Positions 21,637 to 28,668 of a stretch of 28,668 nucleotides of DNA are shown piece after piece. The notes beneath the pieces are model-generated. The model worked only from the letters and a program-made list of their open reading frames with translations. It was not told where the DNA came from and ran no database searches. A program made the translations under genes and the position numbers. The DNA is from a virus: the IMG/VR virus record IMGVR_UViG_3300030104_002014, positions 1-28,668 of that record; one strand, 5' to 3'. The stretch's first letter is position 1, and each line of letters begins with the position of its first letter.

Positions 21637-22166
21637 TATATTATTTTTGTATAAGCATAAGTTACGTAAACATCACAAGACCAACCACCATTAAAAGCCG
21701 CATTTGACCACATCTTAAAGGGTTTATTAATCAGCATACCTGCATCAACACCACCACCAGGTTGATGTCCTGTAAATTGATAAGAAGCGTCAGCACTTTT
21801 TGCACCCATAAATCGAGAACCCAAATCCCAATATAATATAGTTTGTGAATCATCATATCCAAGATATAAACTAACATTAGAACTTTCTGTATTTGCAGCA
21901 TAGGTGCATAATACTGTCACATTATAAATAGTCGGCATATATCCACTTAACGCACCAACAAGTGTTTTGGATGTTGTGCTTAATGCTTGAACCTCTGTGT
22001 TGTTTAAAGAATACTTGTCCGTTTGAATAACATATTTAAAATCTGTTTTCTTAGATGTTCCTGCGCTACTACCTGTGGTGTCGTTTACATCCACAAGCAT
22101 AAGCAAGTCACCACTACCTGCTTGTTCTTCTAGTGCTGTCTTGTCGGTCAGTCTTTGTCCAGCCAT
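21636..22166 (-). CDS. Structural / appendage-like protein
   Basis: A 176-residue protein. Its N-terminus (QRLTDKTALEEQAGSGDLLM, then VDVNDTTGSSAGTSKKTDF) resembles an N-terminal block seen, by recall, in neck or tail appendage proteins of Bacteroidetes phages. The rest is beta-rich with aromatic and Asn/Ser/Gly residues and a WSCDVYVTYAY ending, like a small host-binding or decoration domain. It lies between the connector and lysis genes and couples to the latter by TAATG. Receptor binding or head decoration is inferred. Confidence 0.5.
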   Translation of the reverse strand: MAGQRLTDKTALEEQAGSGDLLMLVDVNDTTGSSAGTSKKTDFKYVIQTDKYSLNNTEVQALSTTSKTLVGALSGYMPTIYNVTVLCTYAANTESSNVSLYLGYDDSQTILYWDLGSRFMGAKSADASYQFTGHQPGGGVDAGMLINKPFKMWSNAAFNGGWSCDVYVTYAYTKII

Positions 22167-22245
22167 AATTTAATTTTTTAATATAGTTTTTAAGTTTCTT
22201 AAAATTCTCCTTGCTTGGAGCATATGTTTTTCTTTTAACACCCAT
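22114..22245 (-). CDS. Possible 43-residue basic protein
   Basis: A frame from the ATG at 22245, overlapping the connector stop, encodes MGVKRKTYAPSKENFKKLKN and then a basic tail. It covers most of the 68-base gap and runs 53 bases into the next gene in another frame, longer than the other overlaps here. The first 28 residues look protein-like; the rest is read from the neighbouring gene and may not be selected. Listed with low confidence. Confidence 0.3.
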   Translation of the reverse strand: MGVKRKTYAPSKENFKKLKNYIKKLNYGWTKTDRQDSTRRTSR

Positions 22246-22816
22246 ATATTGTAATTCCTGTGCCTTGTAAATAGCTTTTCAATCTGTTACTTCTTGGTGT
22301 TGTTGGATCTAAGTTAATTCCTGCAAAATAGTTATTTGTTGTCGGATTGAGATCTGCACCTGTATTGCTTGTGTACTCAGGAAACAATGTTGAGTTGTTT
22401 CTTAAATAATCAATCATTCTTTGACGATAAAATTCTGCTGCATCAGTAGCTGTGTCCATTACAGGTTTTAAATCATCATAGGTTGCACTTGAACTTTGTT
22501 CTGTTGACCCCATAACTACAACTGCATTATTTACAAATCTTAATCTTAAATAAGGCATTAATTGTGTAAATGAAAATTGAACCAATGCAGGTTGTAAATA
22601 TGTTTCAACTAGCGTCTTGTAATCTCCTGCTAAGGTTCCTGCTTGAATAAATGCTTTTAATTTATTATCAAGGTCAGTTCCTAAGATTGGTAAAATGTGC
22701 ATATCTTGAGCTAATAAGATATACGGCATAATTAGATCATCTGAAACAGAACCCCCAAGTGCTGAATCTTTTTTTAACCTTGTTGAACTTATATATAATG
22801 TGTGTTGTATTGCCAT
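22235..22816 (-). CDS. Head-tail connector-like protein (DUF6712-like)
   Basis: A 193-residue protein, helical in the first two thirds: LIMPYILLAQDMHILPILGT, DNKLKAFIQAG, then VETYLQPALVQFSFTQLMPY and RQRMIDYLRNN. The LAQDMHILPILGTDL block is typical of small head-tail connector or head completion proteins grouped under DUF6712 in Bacteroidetes phages. It follows the portal gene by 14 bases, the expected position. Likely binds under the portal ring. Confidence 0.65.
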   Translation of the reverse strand: MAIQHTLYISSTRLKKDSALGGSVSDDLIMPYILLAQDMHILPILGTDLDNKLKAFIQAGTLAGDYKTLVETYLQPALVQFSFTQLMPYLRLRFVNNAVVVMGSTEQSSSATYDDLKPVMDTATDAAEFYRQRMIDYLRNNSTLFPEYTSNTGADLNPTTNNYFAGINLDPTTPRSNRLKSYLQGTGITIYGC

Positions 22817-22830
22817 AGTTTAAATTTATT

Positions 22831-25068
22831 TTATACAGGCGTTGACCTGCTTCTTTCTGTTTCTCTTCTTGGTTTTAAAAATCCGTGATTTTTCATTTTC
22901 CACGTTGTTTTTCTCATCTCTGCATCATCTGGCATTTTTATTTTATTATTTGCAAATTGTTGCGATACTTCTCGGAAATTATTTAGCGTACCATTAGGCA
23001 AAAATTCTCCACCTTGATACTCTTTACCATCTACATCAACAAACACTCTGCCTTTTGGTACTTGTCTTCTGAAATAAAAAACACGAATCCATTTATGTTT
23101 ACAATTAGCACCACCCTTGTATAAGGCGATATTATATGTATTTGAACCATTAGGGCCAAATCCTTTGTTTACTGCTCTTTGTGATGCTTTTTTTAGATCT
23201 TCCATTCTATACAATGTGCCTTGTTTAGATTTTGCAACCATTTTTTCACAAAATTTTCTGCTTGTCACTTCTCCTGTTTTTTTACTTATAGATAATGTTT
23301 GAGAATATCTATATAAAATTCTGAACATACCTTCATCACTTGAACTATCAGCTACATTTGGTGTTCCTGCAGGAGCATAAGCAAATTCGTGATATCTTGA
23401 ATCAAAAGAATGTTCATCTAATTCTTCTTCGTATGCTTCAAACCATTCTTCATCATCTAATGTAATTCCAACTTCATCAAAATAATCTAAACAAACATCA
23501 TCATCTTCAACATTAATAAACATATCTTCACGAACGCCATCAATTTCTTTGACTTTTTTCTCTGCCCAAGATTGACCTGCATCTCCACCCCACAATGCCC
23601 AAGCTATACGACCTGCACTTGGAAAGCCATCTTGCCCTGGCTCAAAACCCTCTCCACCCTTTGAACTTTTTTCGTGTCTAGCAAAAAAACTATTCATTCG
23701 TTTTATAGTTTTTATTGATAAATTCTTAGCATTAGCAATATCTCTTGCTCTTGCTACACCAACCTCTGTTCCACCTCTTTTATATTCTCTACGCCATTCA
23801 AGACCTTTTTTAGCTTCTTCAATCATTCCTTTTGTTGGTTTAGTGTCTATGTCTTTTAAATCTTTAAATTCCTGTTTCAAATTATCAGAATCAATATTTT
23901 CTTTTGTAACACCCTCTTTCTCTTGATCTTCTTCTGATTGTGTCTTAGTAACTTCAAGATCAATAAAATCAGCAGGTTTAAGCGTTTTAAAGTACAAATC
24001 AAGGTTTATATCATTAACCCTAAAAATCTTGTCTAAACCCTTTAAAAGAGTTGCTTGGAATGGTATTATGACTGTATTATTAAATAAGCTATATGCATCA
24101 CGTAATTCATCAGCATTATTTCCAAGACCACCACCCTCTGCACGAATACCAAATAATATCGGTGATGTAACTCTATGACCTGCTAAAATTTGAGATACAG
24201 ATTGTTTTGACATCTCCACCCAAGCTGACTGAGCATCATTCATTTGGATTGGTTCTATAATAGGTGCTGTATCTTTACCATCATTAAAAGTGATGAGTAT
24301 TTTGCCAGCGTTACCAGTACCTGCAAATTTTTCATTTAGTTGTCTTTCGATTGTTCGCCTTTCTTCATCAGTAGGTACACCATTTGAAAAACCAACGTGC
24401 ATAGATGGTGTCATTCCAGATGTTATATTAGATAAATGAAATTGTGCAATCTCTAATTCCATTTGAATCCAATCTGTAGCTGCAACATAATCAGGTGCAA
24501 AGCCATAAAATAATGCAGGATTTTTATCTCTAATCATTAGAATTTGACTTGCCTGTGTTCTATCCTCTGTGCTAAATGATTTGTAAGCACGTGGTTTGTA
24601 TTCAGATTTTTTATGTTTTGACCAGTCAGCAGAATAGTAATAATGCTCAATTTCTCCATCTATCATTTTACCAGAACGAATATATTGCGCAGGTATATGT
24701 TTCATCTTTGCTATTCGACTACGATCTCTTGACCATATTACATTAACATAACAGCCACCAAATAATTTTAAATCAAGAGCAAGATCTTTTAAAACATCAT
24801 CATCTGAATTGTGTAATAATTCTGTTAATCTTAAATATGATTCTTTTGTATCTGTAGATTCATCAGCATTTGTTGCTTCTAATCCTTCGCCATATATCAT
24901 AGCACCTATTGATTTAACTAATGCACCATTAATAGCACTACCAAGAAATAGATCTAATAAATAGTTTGGATATAAATTGTCTTGACCAAAACTAATCCAA
25001 TCTTGGTTAGTGTTTTCCACTAAGTGTGGAATGTTATAATGTGATAATTTTACTAAATTTAAATTCAT
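22831..25068 (-). CDS. Portal protein with two C-terminal extension domains
   Basis: A 745-residue protein. Residues about 1-370 look like a PBSX-type portal: NTNQDWISFGQDNLYPNYLL, LALDLKLFGGCYVNVIW, IPAQYIRSGK and PILFGIRAEGGGLGNNADEL. After an acidic linker, residues about 411-510 form a separate domain (KKGLEWRREYKRGGTEVGVA, FFARHE, FPSAGRIAWALWGGDAGQSW) seen as a module in various phage head proteins. Residues about 580-665 form a third (SRKFCEKMV, NKGFGPNGSNTYNIALYKGG, NCKHKWIR) like a domain attached to minor head proteins of related phages. An average portal is about 400-500 residues, so this is a fusion carrying the minor head functions. It overlaps the upstream gene by four bases. 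Confidence 0.8.
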   Translation of the reverse strand: MNLNLVKLSHYNIPHLVENTNQDWISFGQDNLYPNYLLDLFLGSAINGALVKSIGAMIYGEGLEATNADESTDTKESYLRLTELLHNSDDDVLKDLALDLKLFGGCYVNVIWSRDRSRIAKMKHIPAQYIRSGKMIDGEIEHYYYSADWSKHKKSEYKPRAYKSFSTEDRTQASQILMIRDKNPALFYGFAPDYVAATDWIQMELEIAQFHLSNITSGMTPSMHVGFSNGVPTDEERRTIERQLNEKFAGTGNAGKILITFNDGKDTAPIIEPIQMNDAQSAWVEMSKQSVSQILAGHRVTSPILFGIRAEGGGLGNNADELRDAYSLFNNTVIIPFQATLLKGLDKIFRVNDINLDLYFKTLKPADFIDLEVTKTQSEEDQEKEGVTKENIDSDNLKQEFKDLKDIDTKPTKGMIEEAKKGLEWRREYKRGGTEVGVARARDIANAKNLSIKTIKRMNSFFARHEKSSKGGEGFEPGQDGFPSAGRIAWALWGGDAGQSWAEKKVKEIDGVREDMFINVEDDDVCLDYFDEVGITLDDEEWFEAYEEELDEHSFDSRYHEFAYAPAGTPNVADSSSDEGMFRILYRYSQTLSISKKTGEVTSRKFCEKMVAKSKQGTLYRMEDLKKASQRAVNKGFGPNGSNTYNIALYKGGANCKHKWIRVFYFRRQVPKGRVFVDVDGKEYQGGEFLPNGTLNNFREVSQQFANNKIKMPDDAEMRKTTWKMKNHGFLKPRRETERSRSTPV

Positions 25069-25523
25069 AGTGGGTTTGTTAAGTAAATGCTTTCTGTGTC
25101 TGCATCATTAGTTGTATACTCTGTATATTTCACTGATTCTGTTGTGTTCGTGTTTCCTGATATATTTATTAAGCCATTCCAAATAACAGGCAGACCTGTT
25201 GTGTCAAGATTATTATCATCTGTATTTTGGTATAATATAGTATCATAAAATCCCATTGGAAATTCTTTTGTGCCTAATTGTATTTTTGCTTCCAATAAAT
25301 CTTCTAAATTTAACATTCTTGTTGTAAAAAAACTTAAAGAAATATATCTTTCTTTGTTTGTGTATATTGTATTGACAGACACTGTTTTTGACTTTCCTGT
25401 AAATTGACTCGTTAAAGTTAATAAGACACGACCAGAATCTGTTGTCATTTTGTCGTGAATATCTAAATAAAACGTATTTAGCAAAAGTGTATCACCTATA
25501 TTTTCGATTTTAACTTGCATCAT
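25065..25523 (-). CDS. Structural protein, paralogue 2 of a tandem pair
   Basis: A 152-residue beta-rich protein clearly related to its upstream neighbour. Both share LGTxxFPxGFYDxxxYxN in the middle, a GNLD- or NNLDT-type segment, a WNGLxNxxxxT stretch and a YNTNDxDTExxxxT-type ending (here YTTNDADTESIYLTN). The N-terminal halves are more divergent. It sits between small genes and the portal and overlaps the portal by four bases. Likely a virion or assembly protein; the role is unknown. Confidence 0.6.
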   Translation of the reverse strand: MMQVKIENIGDTLLLNTFYLDIHDKMTTDSGRVLLTLTSQFTGKSKTVSVNTIYTNKERYISLSFFTTRMLNLEDLLEAKIQLGTKEFPMGFYDTILYQNTDDNNLDTTGLPVIWNGLINISGNTNTTESVKYTEYTTNDADTESIYLTNPL

Positions 25524-25527
25524 AATT

Positions 25528-25974
25528 TTAAAATGTTATCCAAACAACTTCTGTGTCTGAATCATTAGTATTATAATCTTTGTATTCAACTGCAGGATTT
25601 GTTGATTCAGGAATTAAATTCATTAAACCAGTCCATACTATTTTAATTGCATTTGCAGGATCTAAATTTCCTGATATATTATTTTCATAAATAGTAACAT
25701 CATAAAATCCATAAGGAAAATCTGTTGTTCCAAGTTGTAAATATCCAATTAATGGATTTGGATTACTTGCAATAGTATAATAAAATAATAACATATATCT
25801 ATCAGTGTAAAATGGTCCACTTGTTGGCAAAAAACATACTTCTTTTTTTGTTGCTTGACTTTTATAACAAATTAATGGTTTAATTGCTGTGTTAGAAATA
25901 TCGTCTCTTATACTTTGCCAAAAGCTAGTGACTGCAACAGGTGTGTCAGAAGTTGTTTGTGTTACCTCAATCAT
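25528..25974 (-). CDS. Structural protein, paralogue 1 of a tandem pair
   Basis: A 148-residue beta-rich protein with LGTTDFPYGFYDVTIYENNI, SGNLDP, VWTGLMNLIPE and YNTNDSDTEVVWITF; each block has a counterpart in the next gene four bases downstream, so the pair arose by tandem duplication. No known domain. Its ATG overlaps the stop of the 41-residue gene as ATGA. Context, between capsid/tail tube and portal, suggests a virion part such as a head decoration or small adaptor. Confidence 0.6.
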   Translation of the reverse strand: MIEVTQTTSDTPVAVTSFWQSIRDDISNTAIKPLICYKSQATKKEVCFLPTSGPFYTDRYMLLFYYTIASNPNPLIGYLQLGTTDFPYGFYDVTIYENNISGNLDPANAIKIVWTGLMNLIPESTNPAVEYKDYNTNDSDTEVVWITF

Positions 25975-26096
25975 TCTCCATAGTATTTATCCATATCATT
26001 TTCAAAATTATCTAAAATTATTGCTTTTACTTCATCTGTATATTCATCAAAATCTCTGTAAACATCTTTCAATGTGAACTTATCTCTCCAACTCAT
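25971..26096 (-). CDS. 41-residue acidic protein, unknown
   Basis: A short frame from the ATG at 26096, overlapping the upstream gene by 17 bases, to a TGA that overlaps the next start (ATGA). It encodes MSWRDKFTLKDVYRDFDEYT, then an acidic helix (DEVKAIILDNFENDMDKYYG). It fills an otherwise unexplained 105-base gap, and coupling on both sides supports it. Possibly a small chaperone-like assembly protein. Confidence 0.5.
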   Translation of the reverse strand: MSWRDKFTLKDVYRDFDEYTDEVKAIILDNFENDMDKYYGE

Positions 26097-26247
26097 CTTT
26101 TTTCTTTTTAGGTTTTGCTTTTGTGAAATATAATTCTTTATAGTGATCACCTAATCCTCTAATTTGTTTTTCATTTAAATCTCCTAAATAATAATTGAGA
26201 TGTGGTAGTTTCAAGTTTTCAAATTCTTTTTTTACTTTCCAAGCCAT
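26080..26247 (-). CDS. 55-residue small protein, unknown
   Basis: A 55-residue protein from the ATG at 26247 (MAWKVKKEFENLKLPHLNYY). A longer frame to 26385 would read through a hairpin terminator and the end of the tail-tube gene, so the short start is chosen. The C-terminus is very basic (TKAKPKKKKDELER). It is the first gene after a terminator and may have its own promoter (26267-26298). Structural or assembly role inferred from context only. Confidence 0.55.
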   Translation of the reverse strand: MAWKVKKEFENLKLPHLNYYLGDLNEKQIRGLGDHYKELYFTKAKPKKKKDELER

Positions 26248-26266
26248 AGCGTGTTTATTATAAATA

Positions 26267-26298
26267 TAAATATAAGTGATTTGTTTTTTAGTGTACAA
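26267..26298 (-). promoter_or_regulatory. Candidate promoter after the terminator
   Basis: On the minus strand TTG (26298-26296) and TATATTTA (26274-26267) are spaced 21 bases, the same spacing as the early promoter, with one mismatch to TAnnTTTG. It lies just past the terminator and ahead of the 55-residue gene at 26247. The DNA is very AT-rich, so chance is a real possibility. Confidence 0.35.
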
Positions 26299-26322
26299 AA
26301 AAAGGGGCAAAAAACCCCTTTT
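26297..26322 (-). terminator. Intrinsic terminator after the tail-tube-like gene
   Basis: AAAAGGGG (26300-26307), a seven-base loop and CCCCTTTT (26315-26322) form a symmetric stem. Read leftwards the stem is followed by a run of seven T residues, as in an intrinsic terminator. It lies 23 bases past the stop of the gene at 26345 and should end or reduce transcription of the capsid block. Confidence 0.75.
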
Positions 26323-26344
26323 CTCTCTGTATAATTGGTAGCGA

Positions 26345-26962
26345 TTAATATGCTGGTGAAATAGTAAGGGCAGCATCTGCATCACCTAAACTATCAAATG
26401 GATAGTCAGCTGCATTCACATCACCTCCTGTTTTCTTCACCATCCACAATGGTGTGATCTCATCTGCTGACCATTCCATAGTATAGCCTTGCATATCACC
26501 CATAGCCGTACCTGTAATAATTGTTCCACCTGTTAAGTCACAACCATTAGTAGCACCCATCATCCACAAATTATCGTTTGTATCTAAAATAAAGATCTGT
26601 GGCCTAGCATATCCAATAAGTTTTAACTCATTATTCATAGCTGCATCAAGTTTTTGTAATGTAACAGATAATGTTTGCGTGTAAAATGTTGTGCCATTAT
26701 CTTTATTAGCTGTAACATTTACTGTCATAGAACTAAGATTTGGTCGAAGCTCATATCTATATAATGTCATTACATTCGTGTCTGCAGATGACCAGTTAGC
26801 AAAACCCATAGTGTCAATTTGCAAAGCATCTGTTCCGTTAGCTACAAATGTTGCATTAGTAACTGCATTGTTTGCGTATGCCTTACCTATGAAAATGGTT
26901 TTAATTCCACCCAAAGTATCTTTACACGATACTAATCTTCCTGCCGATAAATTACAACTCAT
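26345..26962 (-). CDS. Major tail (tube)-like structural protein
   Basis: A 205-residue protein. It begins MSCNLSAGRLVSCKDTLGGI (ending KTIFIG), has a NGTTFYTQTLSVTLQKLDAA block and then KLIGYARPQIFILDTNDNLW and GGTIITGTAMGDMQGYTMEW. I recall this set of blocks from proteins annotated as tail tube or major structural proteins in flavobacterial phages. A beta-rich fold with a GTAMGDxxGYT turn suits a tail tube. It follows the capsid gene behind a hairpin and ends before a terminator, so its expression is set separately. A head protein is the alternative. Confidence 0.5.
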   Translation of the reverse strand: MSCNLSAGRLVSCKDTLGGIKTIFIGKAYANNAVTNATFVANGTDALQIDTMGFANWSSADTNVMTLYRYELRPNLSSMTVNVTANKDNGTTFYTQTLSVTLQKLDAAMNNELKLIGYARPQIFILDTNDNLWMMGATNGCDLTGGTIITGTAMGDMQGYTMEWSADEITPLWMVKKTGGDVNAADYPFDSLGDADAALTISPAY

Positions 26963-26976
26963 ATTATTATTGTATT

Positions 26977-27006
26977 AAAAGTTAATAAAAGGGAGGTGTA
27001 TTTCAA
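26977..27006 (-). promoter_or_regulatory. Weak candidate promoter before the tail-tube-like gene
   Basis: On the minus strand TTG (27006-27004) and TAACTTTT (26984-26977) lie 19 bases apart, the usual Bacteroidetes spacing, with one mismatch to TAnnTTTG. The TTG falls in the loop of the capsid terminator hairpin. Chance matches are common in DNA this AT-rich. Confidence 0.25.
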
Positions 27007-27012
27007 CCTCCC
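26986..27012 (-). terminator. Terminator-like hairpin after the major capsid gene
   Basis: GGGAGGT (26991-26997) and ACCTCCC (27006-27012) pair across an eight-base loop; read leftwards the stem is followed by TTTTATTAA, a short T-rich tail. It begins 14 bases after the capsid stop. It would partly stop transcription or protect the 3' end of the abundant capsid mRNA. Confidence 0.6.
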
Positions 27013-27026
27013 ATTTAAAGTTTCTA

Positions 27027-28004
27027 TTAAGTCCAAACAGTTGATCCGTATACACCATCTGTTGCTACTGCAACTTGAACACCGACTGCAAAGTTCATAA
27101 CAATTCTTACATTGTCAGAACCATCATATTCGTATGTAGGTATTAATCGAACCTCAGTCCAGTCAGTAGCATTGTTAGTTCCAAATACTAAATTCTCAGG
27201 GTACGTTGCAACAATAACATCATTAAACATTCCTGGGCAAACGTAAATTGGGAAGCCCATATATGTTAATGCATCAAAATTACCTGCTGCACCTAATTGT
27301 TGGAATGTAGTAGCTGCCGCCAAAGCTTGACAATAGAATGAATATGTTTGTGCATTCATATAAAATCCAAATCCTGGCTTAGTTAGTATTTGTGGTAGAT
27401 TTGCTGCTGCACTACTATATACTGCTTTTAAGCCATCAATAATGTCGCCTGCATCTAAAGGGTTTGCAAAAGTAACTTCACTAAAATCTTTCAATGCACT
27501 TGCATCAGCACCTGCTTCATCTTGTGTTCCATCGTCAGATAAGAATCCAACACCGAAAGGTGCTGCACCTTGCCATATTCCGATCTCTAATTGTTGTGCT
27601 GCCTTACCTGCAACAACCTGTAATACAAAGTCAGAGAATGCTTGTGGAAGGTTTCCGTTTCTGTCCATTCCTTGACCCATCCAAGTTGGAAACACTGTTC
27701 CTCTACAAATTTGCTCATTTACTTTTAAATCAGTTAAAGTTAAAACTTGCTCTGTTGTAGAAATTGTAGTTGTATTATCAAAATCACAACCTGCAGCCTG
27801 AACAGGATTTGCAGATGCAATGTTATTAATAACTGCACTTTTTGTTAAACCATCTATTGTTCTCACATATCCCTTCGCTATTGTATCAGGCGTTCTGACA
27901 ACAGCAGTTACATAGGGCATTGCGTGGACACCTGCATAAGTATCGCCATTAATTACGATATCAGTTGCAAAGTCACGTTTTTTTGAAATTTGATATTTGC
28001 TCAT
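27027..28004 (-). CDS. Major capsid protein (HK97-fold, likely)
   Basis: A 325-residue protein with a mixed alpha/beta composition typical of HK97-fold capsids. Features include an N-terminal charged arm (SKYQISKKRDF), a TWMGQGMDRNGNLPQAFSDF region, VLQVVAGKAAQQLEIGIWQG, a segment resembling the P-domain helix (LDAGDIIDGLKAVYSS) and LPQILTKPGFGFYMNAQTYS, then YMGFPIYVCPGM, a strand pair near the C-terminus. It lies right after a scaffold-like gene and a protease, and before a terminator hairpin, the layout of an abundant product. The family is inferred from context and overall pattern rather than from a strong motif. Confidence 0.8.
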   Translation of the reverse strand: MSKYQISKKRDFATDIVINGDTYAGVHAMPYVTAVVRTPDTIAKGYVRTIDGLTKSAVINNIASANPVQAAGCDFDNTTTISTTEQVLTLTDLKVNEQICRGTVFPTWMGQGMDRNGNLPQAFSDFVLQVVAGKAAQQLEIGIWQGAAPFGVGFLSDDGTQDEAGADASALKDFSEVTFANPLDAGDIIDGLKAVYSSAAANLPQILTKPGFGFYMNAQTYSFYCQALAAATTFQQLGAAGNFDALTYMGFPIYVCPGMFNDVIVATYPENLVFGTNNATDWTEVRLIPTYEYDGSDNVRIVMNFAVGVQVAVATDGVYGSTVWT

Positions 28005-28014
28005 CTTTTTATAA

Positions 28015-28668
28015 TTATTTATTGTTAATGTAATATGCTGCCCTCTCCTGTGATGACAGTTTTCCTAAATCCATAGTGGTTGTAGCATTAGATCCTTCTG
28101 GTGAATATGTAATACCTTCTTCAGCAGGTTCGCTACTAAGTTCTACGATTTTGCTTTTTAGTTCTTCAACCTCACTCATAAGGTCTCCGATAACATCTTC
28201 TGAACTCATTTCAGTTTTTTCTTCTGAAAGTTCTTCTGTTTCTTCTTCTGCTTTTTTTCCAAATACCTTGTCTTCAAGTTTAGCCACTCGGTCTTTCATT
28301 TCTTCAAATGTTTTTGCCCAGTCAGTATCTTCTGCATCAGCCATTTCTTCTTTTACTTCTTCAACTTCTTCTGATAATTCTTCTTCGGCAGATGCTTCTT
28401 CAACATCCTCAGCTTCTTTTTCTTCGCCTAAATCAAGTATTTCAGAATTTTCTCCGATAGTTAATTTGTTTCCATTTTCCATTGTGTAGTTTCCTGCTTC
28501 TAATGCTTCTGCATTCCCATCATCACTAACAGCAAATACTTTTGAGCCGATCATAAATTGATCATCTTCGGTAGCGACAACCCTTCCGTCATCAAGTTTC
28601 ATTTCTGCATAAAATTTTACAGAATAAGATTTTGGTTCGTTTTTCATTTTTAAGATATTTAAAATTTT
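28015..28668 (-). CDS. Scaffold-like acidic coiled-coil protein (main part; N-terminus at 1-113)
   Basis: Together with bases 1-113 this encodes about 222 residues. After an N-terminal domain (SYSVKFYAEMKLDDGRVVAT) the protein is very acidic, with Glu/Ala-rich helices, two coiled-coil segments (WAKTFEEMKDRVAKLEDKVF and DLMSEVEELKSKIVELSSEP) and a C-terminal basic-ended helix (GKLSSQERAAYYINNK). Acidic helical proteins between protease and capsid are typical internal scaffolds that guide head assembly and are then cleaved. The frame is open across both ends of the window. An anti-sense shadow frame on the other strand is not a gene. Confidence 0.7.
   Translation of the reverse strand, partial: KILNILKMKNEPKSYSVKFYAEMKLDDGRVVATEDDQFMIGSKVFAVSDDGNAEALEAGNYTMENGNKLTIGENSEILDLGEEKEAEDVEEASAEEELSEEVEEVKEEMADAEDTDWAKTFEEMKDRVAKLEDKVFGKKAEEETEELSEEKTEMSSEDVIGDLMSEVEELKSKIVELSSEPAEEGITYSPEGSNATTTMDLGKLSSQERAAYYINNK
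28571..28668. repeat. 98-bp direct terminal repeat (circular closure), right copy
   Basis: Exact copy of bases 1-98. The scaffold reading frame is still open at 28668 and continues at base 99 on to its start at 113, which supports joining the ends into one circle. Confidence 0.95.

Noticed and set aside
26248-26385. Longer version of the 55-residue gene starting at 26385
   Set aside because: It would translate through a hairpin terminator and overlap the tail-tube-like gene end; the internal ATG at 26247 is better placed.
28076-28489. 137-codon plus-strand open frame, Ser-rich
   Set aside because: It is the antisense of the acidic Glu/Ser-rich scaffold gene; low-complexity Ser-rich composition is what such a shadow gives.
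1-28668. tRNA genes, CRISPR array, insertion sequences
   Set aside because: No cloverleaf-like segment, spaced direct repeats, or transposase frame was seen anywhere on either strand.

Overview
The window is a complete, circularly closed genome of a small siphovirus-like phage. Bases 1-98 are repeated exactly at 28571-28668, so the unique circle is 28,570 bp, and one open gene runs across the junction. The DNA is strongly AT-rich, most genes lack a Shine-Dalgarno sequence, the best promoter matches the Bacteroidetes form (TTG, about 21 bases, TAnnTTTG), and many proteins look like families from phages of Flavobacteriia (DUF4373 replication protein, DUF3127 OB-fold protein, DUF6712-like connector, XkdF-like protease). 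A flavobacterial host, perhaps marine, is therefore inferred; nothing in the sequence names it. No tRNA, rRNA, CRISPR array, insertion sequence or integrase was seen.

Layout. A divergent control region (17873-18053) carries four TTAACAA/TTGTTAA half-sites and a rightward promoter. To the right, seven short genes (18054-19809) form a tightly coupled early-type operon of unknown function ending in a small winged-helix-like protein. To the left, almost everything else is transcribed in one direction around the circle. The order is: Cro/CI-like repressor, recombination-associated protein, OB-fold protein, DUF4373 replication protein, VRR-NUC nuclease, a run of tiny genes, a sigma-like factor, more tiny genes, HNH nuclease, a ParB-glycosyltransferase fusion, a second glycosyltransferase of the TET-associated kind, a zinc-binding peptide, and small and large terminase. 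Then come the tail assembly chaperone pair with a -1 frameshift, tail terminator-like and gp10-like proteins, two large tail proteins, a small gene, tape measure, protease, scaffold (across the junction), major capsid, a tail-tube-like protein, small genes, two paralogous structural proteins, portal, connector, an appendage-like protein, lysis genes (M15 endolysin and three small membrane proteins), a metallophosphoesterase, and a 46-residue gene that converges on the early operon.

How it works together. Terminase, portal, protease, scaffold and capsid would build and fill a head. The chaperone, tape measure and two large distal proteins would build a long non-contractile tail. The M15 peptidase and membrane proteins would lyse the host. 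The most interesting part is 11253-13642: a ParB-like domain fused to a DxD glycosyltransferase, translationally coupled to a TET-associated-type glycosyltransferase, in a closed genome with no recognisable base oxidase or nucleotide-modifying enzyme. Other notable features are the frameshift chaperone, the multi-domain portal, the tail-before-head gene order, and at least eight genes of under 60 codons that fit with short overlaps between larger genes.
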